From assembly GCA_009930475.1 (NCBI GenBank), contig RZYC01000006.1, forward strand, positions 1 through 64,000: a stretch of 64,000 bases of DNA, in the 5' to 3' direction. Origin of the DNA: Spartobacteria bacterium. GTDB taxonomy: Bacteria > Verrucomicrobiota > Kiritimatiellia > RZYC01. The notes below the pieces were generated by a model that worked only from the letters and a program-made list of their open reading frames with translations, was not told the origin of the DNA and made no database searches. This document shows, piece after piece, positions 9,761 to 19,302 of the stretch. How positions within the stretch are numbered: position 1 is the first letter of the stretch; the number at the start of each line of letters is the position of its first letter. The translations under genes and the position numbers were made by a program.

Positions 9761-12055
9761 TTAGCGACGTCCACGACGACGTTTTGATCCTGTATTTTTT
9801 TTCTTTCCGCGACGGGATTCATGGAAATGCGCCGGCCGACCTTCCTCTGTCGCATCACTTTCACCCTCACCATCTCCTCTGGAACGTCGTCTGCCTCTGA
9901 AAGGATTGTCGGTCTGGGGCAGTTTCTTTGTCCAGCGGAAATCAACCAAATGGCGTCGTTCATCAATGCGCAGAATTTCGACTTCAATCACATCACCGAT
10001 ACGCACGGAGGTGCCGAATACGCGCCCTGTGATGGTGGTTTGTTTATCATCAATGTCAAAGTAGTCGCCACCAAGGGTGCCGAAGGGGATGAGTCCGCGC
10101 AGCATGCTGTCGGTCAAAGAAACAATCAAACCCTTTGTGATCACCGATGTCACCATGGCTTTGTAGGGACCTTTGTTGCCTTGAGCCATCTGATTCATGT
10201 AGTATTCAATCAGCTTATAATTCACGCTTTCCCGTTCGCATTCCATGGCTTCGCGCTCCATGGCTGAACTTTGGCGGGCAATATTTTCCAGCTCGTGCTG
10301 ATCGTAGGGGGCATCTGTTTTCGTTTCCAGACTGCTCAGAATACGATGTGTCACCAAATCCGGATAGCGCCGAATAGGCGATGTGAAATGAGTATAACGT
10401 TCAAAAGCCAATCCAAAATGACCTGCAAGCTGTGCGCTGTAGACCGCCTGTTTGAAGTTACGAAGAATGACCATATTGACAGCGGCTTCGTTGGGCTGAC
10501 CCGCCACATCGCGGGAAATGGCATTGATGGCAGCCTGGGTATGCGGGGTGGCTGTGATACCCAGCGTTTTTAATTCGTCGGCCATACGCTGCCACTGTTC
10601 TTCATCGGGTTGAGGATGAATGCGATAGAGGCCGGGAATATCCGCCTCGATGATTTTGTTGGCAACCACTTTGTTGGCCAGCAGCATGAATTCCTCAATC
10701 AGCTGATAGGCGGGCAGGGAAATACGCTTTTCAAAATCGACAGGAATGCCGTTGTCATTGATGATGACTTTTATTTCCGGCAGATTGAAATCGACGGATC
10801 CGTAGTGAATGCGAATCCTGCGTATTTTCTGTGTTAACTTATACATTTGCGTGAGAATGGGTTGTATATCATTGGCTATTTCAGTCGACGCGCCGGTATT
10901 GATGAATCGCTGCACCTGTTTGTAGTCGAGCCGGGCTTTGGAATGGATGACTGAGCGGTAGGTTTTATTGCTAAGCAACGAGCCGTCAGGCGACAGCACC
11001 ATTTCGACGGTATGCGTCAACCGATCTTCGTTTGGCAGAAGACTGCATACATTGGACGTCAGATAGGCGGGCAGCATGGGGATAACCCGATCCACCAGAT
11101 ACATACTGGTGGCACGAATACTGGCTTCGGCATCAATAGGGGAATCTTTTTTCACATAATAGGGGACGTCTGCAATATGAACGCCCAGTATCCAGTTGCC
11201 GTCATCTGTTTTTTCCAGCGATACCGCGTCGTCGTAATCTTTGGCATCTTCGGGATCGATGGTGAAAATGAGCTTGTCACGTAAATCAACACGGTTGGCC
11301 AGTTCTTCGGGAGGGAAAACGGTCGTGGCTTCGGCCTGTTCGCTGGATTCCAGCGAATGGGTGGTGCGCAGTCCGTGATCACGAATGATGGATGTTACAT
11401 CCACTCCGGGATCGCCTTCACGTCCGATATCTTCGATGACGGTACCGGAAAGAAAGCGAATTTCAGGGAACCAGGGGGTCAGATCGACTACGACCTTGTG
11501 GTCGTTGGGGACGTTCTCCAATCCGGGATAGAAACGGGTGATTTGAACATTGCCACTGATGCGCGGATCATCAGGGATAATATAATCATAACTGCGGCTG
11601 CGCTGCAGTAACCCGGTGCACTGTGTATGTTTGCGTTCTATGACGCGAATCACTTCGACTTCATTGATGCGTCTTCCGGAGCGTTTGTATTGATAGCTTT
11701 TTCCAATATTACGTACTTCCACCAGATCGCCTGACAGCGCAAAATGCCGATTTTCCTCAGATACAAAGTAGTGTTCACCTGCTTCATGCTCTACGGTGCC
11801 TGAACCGTCCTTTCGCACAAAAATAACGCCGCGGGTACAAACCGGGGTATCCATCAGTTCATAACGTGCACCGCGAATTTCGCGAATGATGCCGCGCTGT
11901 GCAAGGGATTTTAATGTCTGCCGAAGAAATTGACGTTTGGCCGCTTTAATTCCCATAGCCTGCGCCAAGTCTTTCTTGTGAAGCGGGATATAGTTTGGCT
12001 GGCGCATAAAGGTCAGTACGGCTTCTTCGAGTTTGTTGATGCGTTCTTCTTTCAT
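9761..12055 (-). CDS. rnr: Ribonuclease R
   Basis: A processive 3'-5' exoribonuclease that degrades structured RNA, 764 residues. An N-terminal winged-helix region is followed by cold-shock domains (GVIFVRKDGSGTVEHEAGE), then the RNB domain whose metal site is IDPEDAKDYDDAVSLE at about 273-288, and FALAFERYTHFTSPIRRYPDL near 575. An S1 domain follows (GLIVSLTDSMLRGLIPF). The last 40 residues are a strongly basic, low-complexity tail (RRGKKKNTGSKRRRGRR), as in other RNase R proteins that unwind duplexes. A good sigma-70-type promoter is visible upstream. Convergent with hom. Confidence 0.96.
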   Translation of the reverse strand: MKEERINKLEEAVLTFMRQPNYIPLHKKDLAQAMGIKAAKRQFLRQTLKSLAQRGIIREIRGARYELMDTPVCTRGVIFVRKDGSGTVEHEAGEHYFVSEENRHFALSGDLVEVRNIGKSYQYKRSGRRINEVEVIRVIERKHTQCTGLLQRSRSYDYIIPDDPRISGNVQITRFYPGLENVPNDHKVVVDLTPWFPEIRFLSGTVIEDIGREGDPGVDVTSIIRDHGLRTTHSLESSEQAEATTVFPPEELANRVDLRDKLIFTIDPEDAKDYDDAVSLEKTDDGNWILGVHIADVPYYVKKDSPIDAEASIRATSMYLVDRVIPMLPAYLTSNVCSLLPNEDRLTHTVEMVLSPDGSLLSNKTYRSVIHSKARLDYKQVQRFINTGASTEIANDIQPILTQMYKLTQKIRRIRIHYGSVDFNLPEIKVIINDNGIPVDFEKRISLPAYQLIEEFMLLANKVVANKIIEADIPGLYRIHPQPDEEQWQRMADELKTLGITATPHTQAAINAISRDVAGQPNEAAVNMVILRNFKQAVYSAQLAGHFGLAFERYTHFTSPIRRYPDLVTHRILSSLETKTDAPYDQHELENIARQSSAMEREAMECERESVNYKLIEYYMNQMAQGNKGPYKAMVTSVITKGLIVSLTDSMLRGLIPFGTLGGDYFDIDDKQTTITGRVFGTSVRIGDVIEVEILRIDERRHLVDFRWTKKLPQTDNPFRGRRRSRGDGEGESDATEEGRPAHFHESRRGKKKNTGSKRRRGRR

Positions 12056-12089
12056 GACATCCTGTGGTTTGTAATTGTAATAAGGCGCT

Positions 12090-12117
12090 ATGTTATCGGT
12101 TATCTGCCGTATGTCAA
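12090..12117 (-). promoter_or_regulatory. Sigma-70-type promoter of rnr
   Basis: Read on the minus strand, a perfect TTGACA (12112-12117) is followed by a 16-base spacer and TAACAT (12090-12095, four of six consensus bases). It lies about 35 bases before the rnr start codon, with AGGAT just ahead of the ATG. Prediction from sequence only. Confidence 0.6.
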
Positions 12118-12197
12118 AAAATTAAGATGACACCGTTATGAGCAAAGTGGCATCATGTCGCAACGTTTGATGTTCTAATACGATAGTGGAGGATTCT

Positions 12198-14306
12198 ATG
12201 CATGGTGATATTCCGGTTCCGTTGATTGGTGTAGTTATCTTGTTGTTGCTGTTTTCAGCTGTGGCATCCATTGGTCTCAAAAAAATGCGTTTTCCTTATA
12301 CCATCGGCTTGGTGATCGTGGGGCTTGTTCTTGGGATTCTGGGGAGGCAACTGCACTTTTTATCTATTTTCAGCAATGTGCATCTCACGCCAAATATCAT
12401 TTTGTATATTTTGCTGCCGACGTTGGTTTTTGAAGCGGCCGTCAATATTGATGTGCGTCTGCTGATAAGGAACCTCGTGCCGACATTGGTATTGGCCGCA
12501 CCGGGTCTTATTGTTGCCACGGGGATAACCGGCTATCTGGTGGGAACTTTTACTCCGCTTTCCATGGGTTGTGCGATGATTTTCGGCGCCTTGATTTCTG
12601 CGACGGATCCCGTGGCGGTAATTGCTCTCTTTAAAGACGTTGGAGCCCCCAGGCGATTGACCATGCTGGTGGACGGCGAAAGTTTGTTTAATGATGCCAC
12701 CGCCATTGTGATGTTCGATATCATTCTGGCTCTGGTTCTGAGTGGAACGGCATTAACAGGTGCCACAGTGGCCGGGGCGGCGGTTAAGTTTGTGGTCGTA
12801 TTCGTTGGCGGCGGTCTTGTCGGGGCACTCATCGGGTATGCCATCGTGCGCATTATTGATCTGGCAGGCAACGACCCGCTGGTGGAAATTGCTCTGACCA
12901 CGGTTATCGCCTATGCCGCGTTTATTGTGGCGCAGTTCTATTTGAATTTGTCCGGCGTGATGTCGGTGGTGGGCGCGGGGATGGTTGTGAGCTATTGCGG
13001 TCAGTCTCGCTTTAACAATGAAGTGAAAGATTATCTGGAAAAGTTTTGGAGTTATGCGTCTTTTGCCGCCAACAGTTTTATTTTTCTGATGCTTGGACTC
13101 ACGGAAGACTATCTCACCGACGGTGTTGGTCACCTCGTAACCGTATTCGGATATTCTTTTGTCGCGATATTGGCTGTGCAGATCGCTCGTTTGGTGGTGG
13201 TCTTCGGCATGGTTCCTTTGATCAACTGGATTCCAGGTCAGCGTCGTGTATCCATGGCCTATCGCAAGGTCATGTTTTGGGGTGGATTGCGTGGAGCCCT
13301 GCCTATTGGACTTGCCGTCAGTCTTTCTCCTTCCCTTGGTGCGGAGCAACGGGCGCAAATCATTGATTTTACCTTGGCCGTGGTTATGTTTACTCTGCTT
13401 GTTCAGGGAACCACGGTGAAAATGCTGATGGAAAAACTGGGAATGAACGATTTGTCGCTGCCTGATAAACTGGAGCGGCTGAAAGCCTCTGTGTCGGCTA
13501 AGATGCATGCAGTAAAACGCTTAGAATTCATTGATTCTATGTGGGAAGACAAACCGCAGTCATCTATTGCTTCAATGAAGGTACGCTATGAACAGGAGGC
13601 TAAAGCTGAAAACGATGAAATTATCCGCCTGAAGGACTCCAATCAGTTTGTCCAGTCCACTAGCGAGCAGATTTTGTGGAAACTGGTTTTGAATAGAAAA
13701 AGGGAGTATATAAATGGTCTGTTTGATAAGGAGTTGATCAGCGCGGTGACAAAGCGGGAAATGGATCTCACCATCGAGCTGGTAGAAGAGGATGTCAAGA
13801 GGGGCATCATTCCGCCGTATATGCGTACGATTATCCCCTTTGATCTTCAGGCCGGCAACAAGGCGATTAATCTGATACGGCGATTTGCATTAGCCAGTAA
13901 TTTGGTTAAGAAACATGATTTGGCCATCGGAACGTTTCTCTTTCAGGTAGATCTGGCCACGGGGGCCATGATGACTGATGCGCAGGAGCAAATAAAGCAT
14001 TTCCAGGCGATTGCTATGGCCACAGATGAAGCCGCCGCCAAATGTCAAACCTATTTTGACGAGCGTAAACGCCAAACGTCTGCTCACTTAAAGCTGCTTC
14101 GCGGCGATCATCCGGAGTGGTTAAATGCACTGGAAGAAGATGCTCTTGCCCGACTGGCACTGAATGCCCAGCTCACGACCATTGATGAGCTGAATCGGAG
14201 CGGTGTGCTTGCGCCGATTAATGTCTCGTATTTTGAAGAAACACTTAGCGCACAGCGCGAAATGCTGAAAAAAAACTGGATTGAACAGACCCTGAAAGGA
14301 TCCTGA
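12198..14306 (+). CDS. Na+/H+ antiporter, CPA1/NhaP type, with long C-terminal cytoplasmic tail
   Basis: A sodium-proton exchanger of the inner membrane, about 702 residues. The ATG at 12198 is chosen because GGAGG lies 5 bases before it; a GTG four codons earlier would overlap that site. About 12 membrane helices occupy the first 420 residues. The transport signature SATDPVAVIALFKD and the following DGESLFNDATAIVMFD are characteristic of CPA1 exchangers, as is FWGGLRGALPIGLA. The remaining 280 residues are soluble, helical and charged, much longer than in small NhaP proteins; they may be regulatory. The next gene, serine dehydratase, begins 2 bases after the stop, so an operon is likely. Confidence 0.92.
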   Translation: MHGDIPVPLIGVVILLLLFSAVASIGLKKMRFPYTIGLVIVGLVLGILGRQLHFLSIFSNVHLTPNIILYILLPTLVFEAAVNIDVRLLIRNLVPTLVLAAPGLIVATGITGYLVGTFTPLSMGCAMIFGALISATDPVAVIALFKDVGAPRRLTMLVDGESLFNDATAIVMFDIILALVLSGTALTGATVAGAAVKFVVVFVGGGLVGALIGYAIVRIIDLAGNDPLVEIALTTVIAYAAFIVAQFYLNLSGVMSVVGAGMVVSYCGQSRFNNEVKDYLEKFWSYASFAANSFIFLMLGLTEDYLTDGVGHLVTVFGYSFVAILAVQIARLVVVFGMVPLINWIPGQRRVSMAYRKVMFWGGLRGALPIGLAVSLSPSLGAEQRAQIIDFTLAVVMFTLLVQGTTVKMLMEKLGMNDLSLPDKLERLKASVSAKMHAVKRLEFIDSMWEDKPQSSIASMKVRYEQEAKAENDEIIRLKDSNQFVQSTSEQILWKLVLNRKREYINGLFDKELISAVTKREMDLTIELVEEDVKRGIIPPYMRTIIPFDLQAGNKAINLIRRFALASNLVKKHDLAIGTFLFQVDLATGAMMTDAQEQIKHFQAIAMATDEAAAKCQTYFDERKRQTSAHLKLLRGDHPEWLNALEEDALARLALNAQLTTIDELNRSGVLAPINVSYFEETLSAQREMLKKNWIEQTLKGS

Positions 14307-14308
14307 AT

Positions 14309-15670
14309 ATGTCGGATATAACTACCTCACTTTTTGATTTGTTTAAAATCGGACCTGGTCCGTCCAGTTCCCATACCATCGGACCGATGAAGGCCGGCTA
14401 TGATTTTATTCAAACATGCCTGAAGCTTCCGGTAGAACGGCAGCGAAAGGCCGCAGCAATTCAGGTGCATCTTTATGGTTCACTCAGTCTTACAGGCAAG
14501 GGTCATGGAACGGATCGTGCCGCGCTGGGCGGTTTGATGAATGTGAACCCTGTGCATTGTCCGCAGGGATTTCTAAGCACATTGCTGGAGGACGAGCAGG
14601 TAGCCTACACGCTGAAGATGGGAGAGCAGTCGATACCCTTTACTTCTTCCAATATTATATTTCACACGGAACCCTACGATTCGCCCTTTAGTAATACCAT
14701 GGTTGTTCAGCTGTGCGATAAATCGGGAACCCTATTATTTGAACGGGAGTACTATTCTGTAGGCGGCGGCTTCATTCAATGGAAAGGAGAGGAACCTCCG
14801 GTCGCGCGTGTTCCGACCTATCCTTACGGTTCGATAAAGCAGTTCCGCCAAGTCATGCACGACAACGATATGCGATTGTGTGAAGTTCTGCTGGAAAATG
14901 AAAAGGCCGTCACCGGTCTGACTGAAACCGAAATCTACGCGAAAATTGATCGCATCCTCGAAGTGTTTGACGAAACAGTGGCGCACGGACTGAATACCGA
15001 GGGAATTCTTCCCGGCCCACTGAAGTACCATCGCCGCGCCCCGGGGATCCATCGTCGTGCTCTCCGCCTCGAAAAGGATCCCAATCATTTCATGCTGCTG
15101 CTTACAGCTTATGCATTAGCGGGGGCAGAAGAAAATGCTGATGGCGAACCCGTTGTGACATCACCGACTTGTGGCTCCTATGGGACTATGGCAGGAATGA
15201 TTTACATGATGCGCCACGTATTGAAGATCGAGCACAGTACGCTTCAGGATTCTCTGTTGGCAGCGGCGCTCGTTGGCTTTCTGGCAAAAAATAATGCAAG
15301 CATTTCCGGTGCAGAGGTTGGATGCCAGGGAGAAGTGGGAGTGGCTTCGGCCATGGCAGCCGCCATGATGAGTTATGCCAAAACATCGGATGTACGCATC
15401 ATGGAACATGCCGCCGAAAAAGCATTGGAGCATCATCTGGGTATGACCTGCGACCCCGTGCAGGGGTATGTTCAGATTCCCTGTATCGAGCGTAATGCTT
15501 TTGGTGCGGTGAAAGCATATCTTTCGCATCTTATGGCCATTTCAGAAGTGTCGTCCTTCCATCGTGTTGGTCTGGACAGCACGATTCAGGCCATGTACGA
15601 AACAGGATTGGATCTCATGAGTAAATACAGAGAAACCGGCATCGGCGGCCTGGCGCATCTTGTTGAGTAA
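14309..15670 (+). CDS. sdaA: L-serine dehydratase (iron-sulfur type), single chain
   Basis: Deaminates L-serine to pyruvate and ammonia. 453 residues, with the beta and alpha parts fused as in E. coli SdaA. The substrate loop GPGPSSSHTIGPMKAG is at about 16-31. Cysteines for the 4Fe-4S cluster are in SPTCGSYGTMAG, GAEVGCQGEVG and MTCDPVQGYVQIPC. It is 2 bases downstream of the Na+/H+ antiporter gene and probably translated from the same message; an AAAGGATCC stretch inside that gene's end could be the ribosome binding site. An oxygen-sensitive cluster fits a facultative or anaerobic lifestyle but does not prove it. Confidence 0.96.
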   Translation: MSDITTSLFDLFKIGPGPSSSHTIGPMKAGYDFIQTCLKLPVERQRKAAAIQVHLYGSLSLTGKGHGTDRAALGGLMNVNPVHCPQGFLSTLLEDEQVAYTLKMGEQSIPFTSSNIIFHTEPYDSPFSNTMVVQLCDKSGTLLFEREYYSVGGGFIQWKGEEPPVARVPTYPYGSIKQFRQVMHDNDMRLCEVLLENEKAVTGLTETEIYAKIDRILEVFDETVAHGLNTEGILPGPLKYHRRAPGIHRRALRLEKDPNHFMLLLTAYALAGAEENADGEPVVTSPTCGSYGTMAGMIYMMRHVLKIEHSTLQDSLLAAALVGFLAKNNASISGAEVGCQGEVGVASAMAAAMMSYAKTSDVRIMEHAAEKALEHHLGMTCDPVQGYVQIPCIERNAFGAVKAYLSHLMAISEVSSFHRVGLDSTIQAMYETGLDLMSKYRETGIGGLAHLVE

Positions 15671-15738
15671 TCTGAGTTGTGAGTTAGTTGGAGACTGTCC
15701 CAGAAATGGTCATTTTCAGGAATCAGAAATTGTTAATA

Positions 15739-15769
15739 AGTTTTGAGAGTAAAAAGAGTCTCAAAAACT
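15739..15769. repeat. Inverted repeat between sdaA and the IS remnant
   Basis: AGTTTTGAGA (15739-15748) is repeated in inverted orientation as TCTCAAAAACT (15759-15769) with one extra A. The stretch 15671-15866 has no gene. The hairpin lacks a following T-run, so it is a poor terminator; it may belong to the end of the decayed insertion sequence. Confidence 0.4.
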
Positions 15770-15866
15770 GCTCGTGTAAAAAAATGAATGACATGTACGC
15801 CCTGAAACGGCCATATTCAATGATTTTTGACAGACCCCTGTCTTTGATTCATTTAGCGAACAGGAG

Positions 15867-16485
15867 TTACGCGGCGGCAGCTGCGTCTTCGTGCATTTTT
15901 TGTTTTTGCTGAGCTGCCATACGAGCAAGTTTCCAGAGGTTGTGCGTCAAAATACACCATTCTATCCGCGTTTTTCGGTTGGCATATCCTTTGTTGCGTA
16001 AAGGATTGCCAACATAGGTGTTTTTGAATATGGCCATTCTCGCTTCCGTGGATCCACGTCGTTTTTGAAGATCACAGAACGTTTCGTCCTGCAACTGTTC
16101 TCTGAGCTGATCAACTGAGCGCGGACACATGCCGTTCCGAATACCCTGAGCTTCCAATTCGTTCCGATTAGCAGCACTGTCAAAGCACTCTATCAGTGCT
16201 GTAACTGCTTGGCGATCCGTAGTTTTTTGTCATTCTCGTCAGGCTGTCATTTACAAGCTTACTGTCACTTGGAGGCTGTTCGCGAATGAAATTCCAGTCA
16301 ACGATTAGGCCGTCCATTTGTTCAGCAAGATAAAGCGCATTTCCGAATTCAACTTCCGCCCCGGATTTACCTCGCACAATGACCCGGACATCAGGTTCGT
16401 ACAGACTGATTATCTTGTTTTTATTCAAAACCCTACGTTCTCCGATGATTCGTTCATCATTATAAAGGGACATACCCATAATCAT
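15867..16485 (-). pseudogene. DDE transposase remnant (ISNCY/IS4-like), 5'-truncated and frameshifted
   Basis: Two minus-strand frames together form the C-terminal half of a DDE transposase. The upstream part (16485 down to about 16188) reads KIISLYEPDVRVIVRGKSG, EVEFGNALYLAEQ, GLIVDWNF and STDR. One extra base near 16187 shifts the frame and causes a stop. In the next frame the protein continues FDSAANRNELEAQGIRNGMC, QKRRGSTEARMAIFKN, NPLRNKGYANRK and LTHNLWKLARMA, the usual end of such transposases. About 200 N-terminal residues are missing, cut off where the tandem repeat and the RAYT gene begin. The element is dead. Family placement beyond a DDE fold is tentative. Confidence 0.8.
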
Positions 16486-16511
16486 TTATAAAGGGACATA
16501 CCCATAATCAT
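16460..16511. repeat. Tandem 26-base duplication with GGGACATACCC core, upstream of RAYT
   Basis: Two identical, directly adjacent 26-base units (16460-16485 and 16486-16511). Each holds GGGACATACCC, a short hairpin core with GGG and CCC arms. The unit lies exactly where the decayed DDE transposase is truncated, 43 bases before the RAYT start. It may be a RAYT-recognised hairpin or an insertion footprint. Confidence 0.75.
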
Positions 16512-16553
16512 TATTGTATTGACATGGGATGTGAAATTTGATGGGGTAGGCGC

Positions 16554-17528
16554 ATGAGAAGGCGGCGAATAAAGCGAGATGGATTAGCGTATTATCATTT
16601 GATTAATCGGATGACAATGCGGTTGATGTTGTTGGGGGATGCGGAGAAGGAAGCACTTCGTAAACTGATTCGGCGGGTCGAGGGGTTTACAGGGGTAAAG
16701 GTTTTGACGTATGCGTTGATGACAAATCACATTCATATTCTGGTGGAAGAGCCGGAGAAGGGGACGGATGTGGGGGACGATGAGTTGTTGGAGAGGTTGC
16801 GGTATTTGTATGGGGACGTCGGCGTTCGGGAGATTGTTGAACGTTGGGAATTGTGGGAAGGGCGTGGGGAAATGGATGCGGTGGAGGAGGAGAAAGCTCG
16901 TTATCGTGGGCGGATGCATGACATTTCGGAGTTTATGAAGCAGATTAAACAGCGCTTTACGTGTTGGTACCATCGCACACATGGGACGAAGGGCGGGTTG
17001 TGGCAGGATCGCTTTAAAAGTGTGCTTGTGGAGGATGGTGCGGCACTACGAACGATGGGGGCATATATCGAGATGAATCCAGTGAGGGCGGGACTGGTCA
17101 GTGATCCGAAGGCGTATCGTTTTTGTGGTTTTGGAGAGGCGATGGGTGGCGGAACACTTGCGAGGAAGGGGATTGCAAGGATATCACAGGAAGTAGAGCG
17201 GGGTGAAGGCTGGGAAATGGTTTCTCAATCATATTTTAAGCACGTTTTGATGTACGAAGAGGTTCGTAAAAATCGCAATTTGATGTATATGGATCAGGAT
17301 TTGTTGCGGGAAAAGATGAAAAATCACATCACGTTGACGAAGTTCGAGCGATTAATGTGCCGTTGTCGGTACTTCACCCACGGTCAAGTGGTGGGCAGTC
17401 AGGATTTTGTGGAGGAATTCTTCGCGGCGCATCGGGGTTATTTCGGTCCGAGGCGCAAGCATGGACGGAAGAAGGTGCGCGATGGGTTAGGGGATTTGTT
17501 TGCCATTCGTGAGGTGCGGTCGGGTTGA
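16554..17528 (+). CDS. REP-associated tyrosine transposase (RAYT, Y1/HUH type)
   Basis: A single-strand transposase relative of 324 residues. The HUH motif is in TNHIHILVEEPEK at about 57-69; the helix with the candidate catalytic tyrosine is FMKQIKQRFTCWYHR at about 129-143, followed by GGLWQDRFKSVLVEDG and AYIEMNPVRAGLVSDPKAYR, typical of this family. An extra C-terminal region of about 100 residues (CRCRYF, HGQVVGS, DFVEEFF, GRKKVRDG) is shared with the copies at 1-279 and 34162-35175. The start ATG opens MRRRRIKRDGLAYYHLINR. RAYTs are usually single-copy, domesticated enzymes that mobilise short palindromes. The GTG- and GGG-rich base use differs from neighbouring genes. Confidence 0.9.
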   Translation: MRRRRIKRDGLAYYHLINRMTMRLMLLGDAEKEALRKLIRRVEGFTGVKVLTYALMTNHIHILVEEPEKGTDVGDDELLERLRYLYGDVGVREIVERWELWEGRGEMDAVEEEKARYRGRMHDISEFMKQIKQRFTCWYHRTHGTKGGLWQDRFKSVLVEDGAALRTMGAYIEMNPVRAGLVSDPKAYRFCGFGEAMGGGTLARKGIARISQEVERGEGWEMVSQSYFKHVLMYEEVRKNRNLMYMDQDLLREKMKNHITLTKFERLMCRCRYFTHGQVVGSQDFVEEFFAAHRGYFGPRRKHGRKKVRDGLGDLFAIREVRSG

Positions 17529-17578
17529 TCACGGAGAAATATTGATGTCTCAGCAGAAATCACATCTGAGTAACCAAA

Positions 17579-18517
17579 TTACTTATTAATGGCTTCATAC
17601 CACATAAGATAACTGGCAATAAGAAAACCAATGGATCCCCAGAAGGTCGAAAAAACACTGCCCCAGTACACATCGTTGTGTGTGTGAGTATACGCGCCAA
17701 AACAGGCACAGAGCAAAAATCCAAAGGCTCCGATCAGGTTGAAAAGCCCGGAATACCAGCCCACGCCGCGCAAACTGGGATGCGTCCACTTATCTTGAAC
17801 TTCAAGCATGGCCATAATGGAGGCGATTACGAAGCAAACAGATCCAGCGATCTGCGGCATCCAGTACCATGTGAACATAGGCATGTGTGGATGATCCAAG
17901 GCAACAACTCCGGCTGCACACGAAATGAGGAAGGTCAGGGCTCCTGCCATCTGAATCATATTCATCCACCAAGACCATACGCCCGGTTCAAAGCGCAACC
18001 ATATCAGTCGCATGGGTTCTTTATAGGAGACGGCATGGTAAACGGGATGACTGCTTGCCGATTCTGGATGCACATCAATTGCGATGTGCGTAGGTCGATT
18101 AAATACTTCCAACAGCGCGGCATATCCGCCAAGCAAGAAGATGAATCCTCCTGCAAAAGCAGTCCACGCACTCATACTGCTTTGCAAGGCGGAGCAGGCC
18201 AGCGGCCACATACACAGGCTTCCGTTTACGAGCCAAACAAGACTGCCCAATGTAAAGAGGCAGGCCACCCACCATGAAATATTGGTCCATTCCAAGGTGA
18301 ACCAGTGCCGCGAATCAACGGGTGGATATTGTTGTTCGTCATTTAGAAATAAGGTATGTCGCCGCTGTTTACGATGTGCACGCGGATTGAAATGAATGAT
18401 CCATTTTTGACTGCCGACGTTATGTGCCAATGGTTTTGCGCGTCCGTTCTGCGCAGATGCATCCACTGTAATACGTGCGTCATTGTTCGTGGGGTCATTC
18501 GTTGTATCAGATGTCAT
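17579..18517 (-). CDS. YrhK-like integral membrane protein
   Basis: 312 residues with about eight hydrophobic segments. WWVACLFTLGSLVWLVNG, then a W-P-rich loop and AFAGGFIFLLGGYAALLEVF, resembles the YrhK domain, a short two-helix module of unknown function. A second half repeats the pattern (MAGALTFLISCAAGV, then IAGSVCFVIASIMAMLEVQD, then FGFLLCACFGAYT), so it looks like several tandem YrhK-type units. The first 90 residues are hydrophilic and probably cytoplasmic. No catalytic motif is visible. It stands alone between the RAYT and a phosphoribosyltransferase. Confidence 0.6.
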   Translation of the reverse strand: MTSDTTNDPTNNDARITVDASAQNGRAKPLAHNVGSQKWIIHFNPRAHRKQRRHTLFLNDEQQYPPVDSRHWFTLEWTNISWWVACLFTLGSLVWLVNGSLCMWPLACSALQSSMSAWTAFAGGFIFLLGGYAALLEVFNRPTHIAIDVHPESASSHPVYHAVSYKEPMRLIWLRFEPGVWSWWMNMIQMAGALTFLISCAAGVVALDHPHMPMFTWYWMPQIAGSVCFVIASIMAMLEVQDKWTHPSLRGVGWYSGLFNLIGAFGFLLCACFGAYTHTHNDVYWGSVFSTFWGSIGFLIASYLMWYEAINK

Positions 18518-18588
18518 CTATCGGCGTCATTTTTCTAAGCTATGAATGGCATGAATCCCAGCAGCGAACTGTGGCTTAAACAGGTTCA

Positions 18589-19125
18589 TTATCGTTGGGT
18601 AAATTGAGCGGCAGCCAGGGCATCATGGGCGTCAATGTCTTTCGCATCCCATGGATAACAGACCCACGCATCATCAATTTCCCGTCCCGCAAAATAGCGT
18701 TTTAGTTTGGAAGGGAACGAGGCTCCTTTGGCCTTCTTTTTGTTATGCAGCACGGCTACACCGATTTCTGACGGGTTGTGGCTGTAGAGTTCATTCAAGC
18801 AGTAGGAGAGGGTCACTCGTGTGTCATCCACTTCGTCTACCAGCAGAATTCGTTTTCCCTCCAGCTTGTTTTCTACTTCGTCAATCCATTGAATTTTTTT
18901 AGGCTGATCGGTGACGCGATCCTGCTCGTCATAATAGCTTAATCCGACCGTGAGAATGGATTTGTTAATATAGGTTTTCAGCATACGTGCCGGGATAAAT
19001 CCGCCTGTACCGATGGCGACAATCAGGTCGAATTGAAAATCTGCGTTGATGATCTGCTGCGACAGTTGCTGAATGGTGCGGTGAATTTCATTATATGTGA
19101 AATAACACTTAACGATTTCTTTCAT
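18589..19125 (-). CDS. Purine-type phosphoribosyltransferase
   Basis: 178 residues with the PRT fold. The PRPP-binding motif ILLVDEVDDTRVTLSYCLNE is at about 92-111. An early hydrophobic strand FQFDLIVAIGTGGFIPARML gives the PPi loop region, and YFAGREIDDAWVCYPWDAKD ends the core as in xanthine or hypoxanthine-guanine PRTs of the Gpt/Xpt1 type. Base specificity is not certain. The ATG at 19125 is chosen; a TTG four codons earlier is only two bases from a GGGAG and is an alternative. A palindrome of the AAGTTCCAAT family lies between this gene and the large repeat protein upstream. Confidence 0.8.
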   Translation of the reverse strand: MKEIVKCYFTYNEIHRTIQQLSQQIINADFQFDLIVAIGTGGFIPARMLKTYINKSILTVGLSYYDEQDRVTDQPKKIQWIDEVENKLEGKRILLVDEVDDTRVTLSYCLNELYSHNPSEIGVAVLHNKKKAKGASFPSKLKRYFAGREIDDAWVCYPWDAKDIDAHDALAAAQFTQR

Positions 19126-19233
19126 GATACTTGGCAATGCTCCCGTGTTGGTTGACTCAATTTGCGATAATTTGAGTCCATTATATAGTAACTGGACTTC
19201 TGATAGCTAGAAGGAAATATTTTATGTTCTAGC

Positions 19234-19261
19234 AAAAGTTCCAATGGTTGGAACTTTTTTT
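19234..19261. repeat. Single copy of AAGTTCCAAT-N-ATTGGAACTT palindrome
   Basis: AAAAGTTCCAATGGTTGGAACTTTTTTT-like hairpin with one mismatch in the core (ATG-G-TTG). It has an A-run before and a T-run after, so it could stop transcription on either strand. It lies between the 3' end of the 1772-residue protein gene and the phosphoribosyltransferase gene, both on the minus strand. Confidence 0.85.
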
Positions 19262-19302
19262 CTGTCGTCTTTTAGCTCTTGCGAGCGGACTTTTTCATGA
19301 GA

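Noticed and set aside
12753-13508. A 251-codon open frame on the minus strand
   Set aside because: It is fully inside the antiporter gene, rich in H, Q and R as expected from a reversed membrane-protein sequence, and has no ribosome binding site.
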